Source of the DNA: Acidimicrobiales bacterium
GTDB lineage: Bacteria; Actinomycetota; Acidimicrobiia; Acidimicrobiales; RAAP-2
Direction: 5' to 3'
DNA: 53,027 bases
Assembly: GCA_025449805.1 (NCBI GenBank)
Contig: JANWIR010000071.1
Span: 1 to 53,027, forward strand
The position numbers and the translations under genes were made by a program. The notes under the pieces were generated by a model. The model had not been told where the DNA came from. It made no database searches and saw nothing but the letters and a program-made list of their open reading frames with translations. Positions 8,299 through 15,155 of this stretch are shown here, in pieces. Positions within the stretch are counted from its first letter, which is position 1, and each line of letters starts with the position of its first letter.

Positions 8299-8662
8299 AC
8301 GTGCTCTTTCTGGAGTTCAACGCCACCGCGAACCCGAGACGGTGGTGTCACCCTCGGTTGGTCGCTACCGTGAGTCTTCCAGACAATGTGGACGCGTCAC
8401 AATCCCGTCGGGTCAGGCTCACCGATTGCCCTACGGCCACGCCGAAATCGCGCACCAACGATGGTGCACGACCCCCGTTCGCGCGACGCACTGGGCATTC
8501 GCGAGCCATTGTCGTTGATTGAGGATCGGCTGGGGGCTCCGTGGTAAAGCGAGAAAGTGCGAGCTCGACCACTCGCAACGCGTCGGTCGTGCGAGTGGTC
8601 GAGCTCGAGGGCCCATCTCTTCTCGAGCGCAGGTCGTCGTTACTTGTTACACGGCGCCGTAG
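8299..8662. other. Intergenic region with one perfect hairpin
   Basis: No convincing gene is seen in these 364 bases. Short frames exist on both strands but lack family resemblance and ribosome-binding sites. The only structure is the inverted repeat at 8561-8606. Confidence 0.6.
8561..8606. repeat. Perfect 17-bp inverted repeat
   Basis: GAGCTCGACCACTCGCA at 8561-8577 is the exact reverse complement of 8590-8606, with a 12-base loop. No T-run follows on the plus strand. It lies downstream of the minus-strand DUF6131 gene and could be a terminator stem, a protein-binding site or part of a small RNA. Confidence 0.75.
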
Positions 8663-8818
8663 CTAGAAGAAATGTCGCCGTCCTCCGACCGCGTGGCCGA
8701 GCGCGCCGAGCGTCCAAAGGACGACGCCAATGATCAACACGACGACACCGAGTGACCACAGAAAGGGAATCTGCAGAAAGAATCCCAACAGAAGAAGAAC
8801 CAATCCAATGCTTATCAT
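8663..8818 (-). CDS. DUF6131-like small membrane protein
   Basis: A 51-residue protein with two hydrophobic helices (ISIGLVLLLLGFFL and LGVVVLIIGVVLWTLGAL), then the ending HAVGGRRHFF, matching the short actinobacterial DUF6131 pattern of two helices and a terminal AVGGRRHYY-like tail. The ATG is preceded by AAAAGGAG at a normal distance. It lies 87 bases downstream of another small membrane protein on the same strand and may share its transcript. The function is unknown; such proteins often appear among stress-related envelope genes. Confidence 0.8.
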   Translation of the reverse strand: MISIGLVLLLLGFFLQIPFLWSLGVVVLIIGVVLWTLGALGHAVGGRRHFF

Positions 8819-8905
8819 TACGACTCCTTTTTTCGTGTCGACGCGCCGCGATTGGTCGCGAATTCGCCATTCGTACGGCGCGCCGAGAGATCGGTGATTC
8901 GTTGG

Positions 8906-9187
8906 CTAACGCTGCTCTTCGCGGAGCACCGTCGAATTCCCTGCGCTGTCGGTCGTCTCTCGTATCACCGAGTGCGGCGCTGGCCGCACGGCTCGGCGTG
9001 ACGACGCAAAGATGATGGTTGACACCACAAAGCCGAGGGCACCGGCAATCATAAGAATGACGCCGATCGTCGACAGTCGAAAGCCGTGATTTTGGACAAC
9101 GTTGGAATTTTGAGCAGTGACGGCCCAATACAAGACGGCACCAATCACCGTCGATATTCCGCTAATCACCATTCCGGGCAGTCCCAT
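8906..9187 (-). CDS. Small two-helix membrane protein, DUF6458-like
   Basis: A 93-residue protein. The first helix is VISGISTVIGAVLYWAVTA, the second STIGVILMIAGALGFVVSTIIF, then a basic and polar tail. The pattern of a GAxLxxAVT helix followed by xxTIGVILMIxG recalls the DUF6458 family. AAAGGAG lies six bases before the ATG, a strong start. Family assignment is from motif memory only. Confidence 0.65.
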   Translation of the reverse strand: MGLPGMVISGISTVIGAVLYWAVTAQNSNVVQNHGFRLSTIGVILMIAGALGFVVSTIIFASSRRAVRPAPHSVIRETTDSAGNSTVLREEQR

Positions 9188-9492
9188 AACATCTCCTTTA
9201 AATTTTCGTCATGAGTGCGTTGGCAACGCCACGCACGTTCTCTGTCGTGGGGGAACGACCGCGCGTCACGGAAAAAATGAAGTTCACAGAGAGTTCTCAG
9301 CAACGCAGTGCAATGGTGCGATATTTCTAAGACTTTGGCGCGAGGATACGACTTCTACGAAACTGCCAAGGCGTTGCCAACGGGGCGTTCGATGGCGTTC
9401 TTAATGTTGGGAAGCCAGTAGCCGCACTGTGGGTGCTGCGCGATCGAGCAACGCCACGCGCTGAGCATGTTCGTGATTAACGTTAAAGGCAC
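9188..9492. other. Divergent intergenic region
   Basis: These 305 bases lie between two divergent genes (8906-9187 minus and 9493-9879 plus). They are richer in A and T than the flanks and presumably hold promoters for both. I see no convincing gene, repeat or riboswitch. Confidence 0.5.
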
Positions 9493-9879
9493 ATGATGCA
9501 GACAAAATTCCGAGAGCGGGTAAGTCGTGCGTTGCGGACGTTGGACCGGGTCACGTCGCGGGTCAGTACTGCCATGTTCGTGGTGGCAGTCCTCGTTGGC
9601 GTCAACGTCGTTATGGCGTGGCATAACTTTCCCGATCGTTGGCAGATTGTGTACAGCACCATCACGAACACGGTGGTCGTAGTAATGCTCTTTGCGTTGA
9701 AACATACTGATAATCGACAACAGACCGCTCTGCAACTGAAACTGGACGAATTGATTCGTGCGATGCCCTCCGCCGACGACCACTTAGTTCAGATTGAGCA
9801 CGCACCCGAAGAAGAGCTCGGCGAACGCGAGCGCGAGCAAATTGCCGTGCACCAGGCGTTGCGATCCGATGAGGTCTAG
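9493..9879 (+). CDS. Low-affinity iron permease-like membrane protein
   Basis: A 128-residue protein with two hydrophobic helices, followed by the segment QIVYSTITNTVVVVMLFALKHT and then DNRQQTALQLKLDELI. The latter is close to the NRDxxAxQLKLDELI motif of the family annotated as low-affinity iron permease (PF04120). Transport activity in bacterial members is not well established, so the name describes the family. TAAAGG lies just before the ATG at 9493; a second ATG at 9496 is possible. The C-terminus is acidic and probably helical. Confidence 0.7.
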   Translation: MMQTKFRERVSRALRTLDRVTSRVSTAMFVVAVLVGVNVVMAWHNFPDRWQIVYSTITNTVVVVMLFALKHTDNRQQTALQLKLDELIRAMPSADDHLVQIEHAPEEELGEREREQIAVHQALRSDEV

Positions 9880-9966
9880 GTCGCGCGAGAAGCCTACCGA
9901 CAATGGCGAATCTCGGTTGCCGCCGTCCCCTAAGGACTACTTCGGCGGCGCGATTTTCGCGCCTTC

Positions 9967-9972
9967 TAGGAT
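9967..9972 (+). promoter_or_regulatory. -10 element, leaderless start
   Basis: TAGGAT followed by six bases (CGAGTC) and the ATG of the amidotransferase gene at 9979. No ribosome-binding site is seen. Confidence 0.55.
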
Positions 9973-9978
9973 CGAGTC

Positions 9979-10728
9979 ATGACCAAGCCTCTGATCGGCA
10001 TTACGGGACGTCGCTGGCCCGCCTCGACGCTCGGTTCTCATCTGCCCAAAGCGATGAACGACGTCACGTTCGATCTGCACTTTTCGGACTACCCCAAGTC
10101 CGTCGCGCTCGCTGGAGGCGTGCCGGTCGAGCTCGCGCGAGACGCTGACGTGAGCGAAATTCTCGATCGGATCGAGGGACTCGTACTCAGTGGGGGCGCC
10201 GACCTCGATCCCCGCCACTACGGCGCCGAGCCGGACGCAAATCTGGGTGCCTTGGAGCCCGAACGTGATGACTGGGAGTTGGCGTTATTGGAAGGTGCTC
10301 GCGAGCGAAACCTTCCAGTGCTCGCGATTTGTCGCGGATTTCAACTCGTCAACGTCGCCTTCGGAGGATCGCTGCGCCAACACGTTGAGGTGGACGAAGG
10401 CGCCGGACACCCGCAATGGGACCTCGACGGTCGCGCCGTTGCGCACGAGGTGCGCGTCGTAGGCGACACTCTCGCCGCGACGCTCTTCAATCCCGTACAT
10501 GGCGTGAACTCACTTCATCACCAAGTTGTCGATCGTGTAGGCGAAGGTCTCGTCATCTCGGCCGTCGCGCCAGATGGCGTGGTTGAAGGACTTGAAACAA
10601 CCGACGGTAACGTGCTGGCGGTGCAGTGGCATCCGGAGCTTCTCCACGCACCTGATCCAGCGTTTCGATGGATTGTTGACGCGGCGCGCAAGCGATTGAA
10701 TACCGTGATACTGCCAGACCAGCAGTAA
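9979..10728 (+). CDS. Gamma-glutamyl-gamma-aminobutyrate hydrolase family (peptidase C26)
   Basis: A 249-residue class I glutamine-amidotransferase fold. The nucleophile is Cys118 in LAICRGFQL; His218 and Glu220 in QWHPE complete the triad. LSGGADLDPRHYG and the N-terminal PLIGITG are typical of PuuD-like hydrolases, which cleave gamma-glutamyl amides in polyamine degradation. No polyamine genes lie nearby, so the natural substrate is open. Confidence 0.85.
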   Translation: MTKPLIGITGRRWPASTLGSHLPKAMNDVTFDLHFSDYPKSVALAGGVPVELARDADVSEILDRIEGLVLSGGADLDPRHYGAEPDANLGALEPERDDWELALLEGARERNLPVLAICRGFQLVNVAFGGSLRQHVEVDEGAGHPQWDLDGRAVAHEVRVVGDTLAATLFNPVHGVNSLHHQVVDRVGEGLVISAVAPDGVVEGLETTDGNVLAVQWHPELLHAPDPAFRWIVDAARKRLNTVILPDQQ

Positions 10729-10881
10729 CTTCGCGACTCCACCTGCCTCCAACGAATCCGCCAAACGCTGACGACGTCAAAGGACTGCCTAACCAATGAT
10801 GTCGTCGAGATTTCAAGCGAAGAGGTGGCGAGAACGTCAGCCCGGGCGGTCGTTACCGTTTCGCCGGTATTCGTAACGTCA

Positions 10882-11592
10882 CTAATTCCTGACGTTTGCA
10901 CGCAAGAAGTTGGCGACGTACTCCAGGTGTTCGGCCATGGCCTCTTGCGCTCCTCGACCGTCGCGATTGCGCAGTGCCTCGTATATTTTCACGTGTTGGA
11001 GATACGAATGGTGACGACGCTCGTACGAATCACCTCGGCGTTTCATCGTTCCCCACAGGTCACTCTTGCGCGCGGTCTCAATGAGTCCGTACATGCGTAA
11101 GAGCAGCGAGTTATGTGTCGCGTTCATGAGGGTGCGGTGAAAGGCTAAATCGCACATTTCGAATTCGTCGTAGTCACGGGCCTGCTCACAGGCGTCCACC
11201 GTTTTGGCAATCTCCTCAAAGTCTGATTCGGTGGCCTCAATCACCGCGACGAACAGTGCCATTGGCTCAAAAGCTTGGCGGGCAGCCATGACGTCACTTG
11301 GGCCAATATCGTTGAGCATGGACTGCAACGATGAAGGGTCATCTTCGAAGTTGACCATCGCCGCCACCGGGTCGTGCTTGAGATACGTCCCGCGTCCCAC
11401 CTCTCGCGAGACGACGTCTTCTGCCTCGAGGAGCGAAAGGGCGCTACGCACGGCCGAACGCGAAAGGTTCAACGTGTCCGCCAACGATCGTTCGGTGGGT
11501 AGTTGTGATCCCGTTTCTAGTCCACGCTGGGCCGCGTCGCGCAGAAGAATGGCCGCGACGTCGCGAATTTGATTCTTGGAGAGTGTTTGCAA
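10882..11592 (-). CDS. GntR-family regulator, FadR/FCD subfamily
   Basis: A 236-residue repressor-type protein. The winged helix covers about residues 5-72 (GSQLPTERSLADTLNLSRSAVRSALSLLEAEDVV), and an FCD ligand domain follows. CDLAFHRTLMN and the later His residues (HVKIY, AEHLEY) look like the Asp/His metal-binding set of FCD domains. TTG 11592 is chosen as start because GAGGAGGAG lies just upstream; a TTG at 11619 has no such site. It is divergent from the FAH/liv operon, and sequence elements shared by both intergenic ends suggest it controls the operon and itself. The ligand is probably an organic acid, which is inference. Confidence 0.85.
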   Translation of the reverse strand: MQTLSKNQIRDVAAILLRDAAQRGLETGSQLPTERSLADTLNLSRSAVRSALSLLEAEDVVSREVGRGTYLKHDPVAAMVNFEDDPSSLQSMLNDIGPSDVMAARQAFEPMALFVAVIEATESDFEEIAKTVDACEQARDYDEFEMCDLAFHRTLMNATHNSLLLRMYGLIETARKSDLWGTMKRRGDSYERRHHSYLQHVKIYEALRNRDGRGAQEAMAEHLEYVANFLRANVRN

Positions 11593-11617
11593 AATCTCCT
11601 CCTCACGTCGCAATCGC

Positions 11618-11638
11618 AACCAATTTTACCAATGTAAC
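11618..11638. promoter_or_regulatory. Candidate operator in front of the fadR-type gene
   Basis: AACCAATTTT (11618-11627) overlaps TACCAATGTAAC (11627-11638). Both words recur in front of the divergent FAH gene at 11841-11850 and 11823-11834. The repetition at both ends of the intergenic region suggests binding by the same regulator. Confidence 0.55.
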
Positions 11639-11732
11639 GTCTTTGCCAAAAAGGATCGCGCTGAATCGGTCATCACAACCATTACGACCAAATGCTACTC
11701 CAACCTGAAATAACTTCACAATCGGTGTGTTA

Positions 11733-11762
11733 GTGAATTTATTCACGAAAAAGTTTTCGTGA
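11733..11762. repeat. Two linked palindromes upstream of the FAH promoter
   Basis: GTGAA-TTTA-TTCAC (11733-11746) overlaps a second palindrome, TCACGAAAA-AG-TTTTCGTGA (11743-11762), with perfect 9-bp arms. They lie just upstream of the -35 element. The first also resembles the GTGAA-N4-TTCAC core of actinobacterial Rex sites. Confidence 0.6.
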
Positions 11763-11777
11763 TAGCCGCATTCCACG

Positions 11778-11806
11778 TTGACAGCCGACGCAAATCTGAC
11801 TACATT
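11778..11806 (+). promoter_or_regulatory. Sigma-70-type promoter of the FAH/liv operon
   Basis: TTGACA (11778-11783), a 17-base spacer and TACATT (11801-11806). The predicted transcript start, about 11813, abuts the palindromic operator at 11815-11835, a layout suited to repression. Confidence 0.75.
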
Positions 11807-11814
11807 CGAGAAGA

Positions 11815-11835
11815 GGTTACAGTACCAATGTAACC
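11815..11835. promoter_or_regulatory. Palindromic operator at the transcript start
   Basis: GGTTACA (11815-11821) and TGTAACC (11829-11835) are perfect inverted arms around GTACCAA. It lies immediately after the predicted start site of the FAH/liv transcript and shares TACCAATGTAAC with the regulator's own upstream region. Confidence 0.65.
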
Positions 11836-11862
11836 TATTAAACCAATTTTGAGGGGGAGATT

Positions 11863-12768
11863 GTGCGCTTCGCGACCATTCGAACGGATCGGGGACTTCG
11901 TCTCCACGTCAAGGGATCCAACGGCTACGTCGATCTCGGTGACGCGAGTTCTAACGAAACACTGTCGTCGCTGCACGGGCTCGCGAACTCGGGCGATCTC
12001 GGACTCGACGCCGCTCGTGCCGCGTCACAACTCGAAGGCACGCAGGTGGAGCCCCATCAGTTTGCAGCCGCGACCCCCGACGCGCCACGCGTCCTTTGTC
12101 TTGGCGTGAATTACGCCGAGCACGCGATTGAGGGCGGCCGCACCGTGCCCAAGTGGCCCGAGTCATTTGTGCGCGGCACTGGCAGCATGATTGGTCCGTT
12201 TGATGACCTCGTCGTGCCAATGCTCACGGAGCGATTCGACTACGAAGCCGAGCTCGCCATCGTCATCGGCAAGGGCGGACGCTACATCCGCGAGGCTGAC
12301 GCTTTTGACGCCATCTTGGGCTATACGGTGATGAACGATGGTTCAGCGCGTGAGTGGCAACGCAAGGCGACGCAATGGACGCCGGGAAAGAACTTTGAGG
12401 GGACGATGCCTATCGGGCCGGAAGTCGTGACGGTCGACGAAATTGACATTTCGGATCTGGCGATTCGCTCGATTCTCAACGGTCAAGTGATGCAAGACGC
12501 TCGTACATCGATGATGATCGTGAGCGTTGCGCGCGCGGTGGAGTACTTCTCGGGCTTTACGACGCTGCGTCCCGGCGACGTCATCGCCACCGGCACGCCG
12601 GGTGGCGTCGGATTCGCGCGCACACCGCCGGTGTGGCTCACGCCGGGCGACGTAATTGAAGTCGAAGTCGAAGGCGTCGGAAAGATTTCAAACAAGGTCG
12701 TTGCGGAGCAGGGTGCTCCGAGTGACTGGCCGTGGCGTGCCTTGGAAGTGGACACCACCAATTTTTAG
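11863..12768 (+). CDS. Fumarylacetoacetate hydrolase (FAH) family protein
   Basis: A 301-residue protein with an N-terminal FAH_N-like part and the catalytic FAH domain from about residue 80 (CLGVNYAEHAIEGG). The metal site is expected from DYEAELAIVIGKGG (Glu-x-Glu) and the later Asp in YTVMNDGSAREWQ. PGDVIATGTPGGVGFARTPPVWLTPGDVIEVEVEGVG is the conserved C-terminal block. Such enzymes cleave or hydrate acylpyruvate-like acids. It begins at GTG with GGGGGAG just before it and leads an operon with an amino-acid or organic-acid ABC importer, so it probably degrades the imported compound. Confidence 0.85.
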   Translation: MRFATIRTDRGLRLHVKGSNGYVDLGDASSNETLSSLHGLANSGDLGLDAARAASQLEGTQVEPHQFAAATPDAPRVLCLGVNYAEHAIEGGRTVPKWPESFVRGTGSMIGPFDDLVVPMLTERFDYEAELAIVIGKGGRYIREADAFDAILGYTVMNDGSAREWQRKATQWTPGKNFEGTMPIGPEVVTVDEIDISDLAIRSILNGQVMQDARTSMMIVSVARAVEYFSGFTTLRPGDVIATGTPGGVGFARTPPVWLTPGDVIEVEVEGVGKISNKVVAEQGAPSDWPWRALEVDTTNF

Positions 12769-12823
12769 TAGTTAAGAGTCTGCGTCAAGCAGGGAATCAC
12801 CAAATCAATATCAAGGGGGGAAT

Positions 12824-14185
12824 ATGCATTTCACAACTTTGGCGCGTCGGGGGGGAATCGCCGCGCGCTTTAAAAGACAACTGGCATTCTTCGCGTCGGT
12901 GCTAGCGCTGCTGGTGTCAACGCTGGGCATGCCAATTGCGCAAGGCACGGCGGGGGCGACCTCATTTAAGGGCTCGATCACCATCGCTACCGTGGCGCCG
13001 TTCACTGGCGTCGACGCGGCGCTTGGGCCAAAGTACGAAACGGCATGTTACGCAGCGTCGCAGGCGATTAACAGCGCCGGTGGCATCATGGGCAAGCAAC
13101 TCAAGTGCAAGACCGTTGACACCCGTGGCGACCCCGCGGACGCCGTGCCGGCAGTCCGTCAGATGTACGCGACCACGTCGAACCTCGCCCTCGTCATTGG
13201 TTGCACCTCCGACGAAGCCGCGACCGTGGTGCCCGTCTTTGGTGCCCACAAAACAGTTTCCTTCTGCATGACTGGGCAATCTGAGTTTGACGCGGTGCAC
13301 TTCCCGTACTTCTTCCGACTGGTTCCACCGGACGCGGCCGACTCGGTTGCCATGGTGCAAATCGCCAAGACGAAGGGCTACAAGAAGATTGCGTTGGCTT
13401 TCGGTAATGACGCCGGTAGTCAGACCTTCGTGCAGCCCGCGATCGACGCGATCAAGAAGGCCGGTATGTCCATCGTGTCGAACCAAACGCTCGACATCAG
13501 TGCAACCACCTTCCAAACGGAAGCGCAAGCAATCGTCCAGTCTCACCCGGACGCGATCTTGATGGAAGCGCTCGGCGCCGCTGGTGTGGCGTTGTTGTCG
13601 GAGATCTACCAGGCCAATGGCAACAAGATGATTCCCACGATTGGAACCTCGGCCATGATCGACCCGGTCTTCTTCTCGGGTGTCACGTCGGGGCCAATTG
13701 GAACGCAGACGTTCATTAGCAACTTCAACGCGGACAACCAGACGGTCAACGCGAGTGGTCCGGCGTACCCGCTGTACAAGAAGCTCGTCCTTGCGCAGTC
13801 CGGCAAGGTACCTGGCGTGCCAAGCTTCGCGGGTCTGTTGTCAGCTAACGGTACGGTGCACCTCTACGACGGCATCAACTTGGCGGCGCTGGCGATGACC
13901 ATGTCGGGTTCGACCCAGGGCTCAAAGTACAAGGCCGACATCATCAAGATTGCTCAAGGTCAACGTGGAGCGGTCAACGTCTCTAGCTACGCGGCCGGCG
14001 TCAGGGCGCTGAAGGCGCACAAGAAGATTCACTACGTCGGCGTTGGTGGTCAGTACTCCTTCGACGCCTATCAGACCGCGTTCGGTCCGTTCGAGAACGA
14101 TCAGTTCCTCGCCGACGGCACGACGGTGGCGGTAGGTGGTTCGTTGGGTTACTGCAACCTCACGACGTGTAAGTCCAAGCCGTAA
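12824..14185 (+). CDS. livK: ABC transporter substrate-binding protein, LivK type
   Basis: A 453-residue exported protein. A signal peptide occupies about residues 1-45 (basic start, hydrophobic FFASVLALLVSTLGMPIA, cleavage near GTAGATS). The mature part has the Peripla_BP_6 fold: ITIATVAPFTGVDAALGPKYETACYAASQAINSAGGIMGKQLK and LVIGCTSDEAATVVPVF are the ligand-binding edges. No lipobox Cys is seen, so retention at the surface is unexplained. The C-terminal Cys pair resembles that of the fragment at 1-219. AAGGGGGGAAT precedes the ATG. The ligand is unknown; co-transcription with the FAH gene argues against a simple branched-chain amino acid. Confidence 0.85.
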   Translation: MHFTTLARRGGIAARFKRQLAFFASVLALLVSTLGMPIAQGTAGATSFKGSITIATVAPFTGVDAALGPKYETACYAASQAINSAGGIMGKQLKCKTVDTRGDPADAVPAVRQMYATTSNLALVIGCTSDEAATVVPVFGAHKTVSFCMTGQSEFDAVHFPYFFRLVPPDAADSVAMVQIAKTKGYKKIALAFGNDAGSQTFVQPAIDAIKKAGMSIVSNQTLDISATTFQTEAQAIVQSHPDAILMEALGAAGVALLSEIYQANGNKMIPTIGTSAMIDPVFFSGVTSGPIGTQTFISNFNADNQTVNASGPAYPLYKKLVLAQSGKVPGVPSFAGLLSANGTVHLYDGINLAALAMTMSGSTQGSKYKADIIKIAQGQRGAVNVSSYAAGVRALKAHKKIHYVGVGGQYSFDAYQTAFGPFENDQFLADGTTVAVGGSLGYCNLTTCKSKP

Positions 14186-14194
14186 ATAAGTGCG

Positions 14195-14233
14195 GTGGGC
14201 TCGGCCGTGGCGTCACGCCACGGCCGAGCCCAC
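14195..14233 (+). terminator. Strong hairpin between livK and livH
   Basis: An 18-bp perfect stem with a 3-base loop (TCA), starting GTGGGCTCGGCC and ending GGCCGAGCCCAC, followed only by GTTTCACC. Without a clear T-run it may act as an attenuator or 3' stabiliser that raises livK mRNA above that of the membrane and ATPase genes. Confidence 0.75.
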
Positions 14234-14279
14234 GTTTCACCAAACTTCCCATTAACTCCTACGAAAGGCTATTGACGTC

Positions 14280-15155
14280 GTGAGCGTCTTCTTGTCGTCA
14301 TTGGGCTTCGGTCTTATCACCGCTGCCGTCCTCGCTATCGCCACCGTGGGTTTCACGATGCAGTTCGCCGTGACCAACGTCTTAAATCTGGCCTACGGCT
14401 CGGTGATGATTAACAGTGCGTTTGTTACGTACTATCTCAATCTCCACGCGCACCTCAACGCGTGGGTCGCGATGATTGGTGGTGTCGTGACGGGTTCCGT
14501 CGCGTCCTACCTCATCAATCGCTGCATCTTTACGCCGTTTCAACGTCGGAATCTTCCACCCATCACCATTGTGATTGTGGCGCTCGGCGTTGACCTTTGT
14601 GGCACTTTCGGGTTACAAGCGATCGTGGGCGGGAGCTACTTCAACTACCGCCAGTCCCCTGGACGCCAGTGGCACTTTTGGGGTATGTACTTCAGCACGT
14701 TGCAATTAACGATTATCGGTATTGCGGTCGTGGTTTTGGCATTAGTTCACTGGCTGTTGAAGTACACGAGGTTGGGTAAGGCGATGCGCGCGACGTCCGC
14801 CAACATGAATTTGGCGCGTAACTCTGGTGTGCGCACGCAAATGGTGATTTCAACCACGTGGATCATCTCCGGCGCCCTGTGTGGCTTGGCTGGAACGGTC
14901 TTCGCGATGGATACCGGGGTCTTTGACGCGACGAGCGCCCAGCTGTACATCGTCCTCCTCCTCTCCGCGATGTTCTTAGGCGGACCGGGCGAGCCCTACG
15001 GCGCGATGCTCGGCGCCGTCACGATTGGTGTGGCGACGGAAGTTTCGGCTGGATTTATAAATCCTCAGTACAAAGAGGTCATTGCGTTCGTGGTCCTGCT
15101 GGGAATGCTGATGTTTCGCCCCTACGGCATCTTTGGTAAGGAGAAGACCCTCTAA
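14280..15155 (+). CDS. livH: Branched-chain amino acid-type ABC permease LivH
   Basis: A 291-residue inner-membrane permease with about eight helices. VTNVLNLAYGSVMINSAFVTYYL near the N-terminus and YTRLGKAMRATSANMNLARNSGV, the loop that contacts the ATPase, are family hallmarks, as is the ending LMFRPYGIFGKEKTL. The GTG start lies 12 bases after GAAAGG. The stop TAA shares a base with the ATG of the next gene. Confidence 0.88.
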   Translation: MSVFLSSLGFGLITAAVLAIATVGFTMQFAVTNVLNLAYGSVMINSAFVTYYLNLHAHLNAWVAMIGGVVTGSVASYLINRCIFTPFQRRNLPPITIVIVALGVDLCGTFGLQAIVGGSYFNYRQSPGRQWHFWGMYFSTLQLTIIGIAVVVLALVHWLLKYTRLGKAMRATSANMNLARNSGVRTQMVISTTWIISGALCGLAGTVFAMDTGVFDATSAQLYIVLLLSAMFLGGPGEPYGAMLGAVTIGVATEVSAGFINPQYKEVIAFVVLLGMLMFRPYGIFGKEKTL

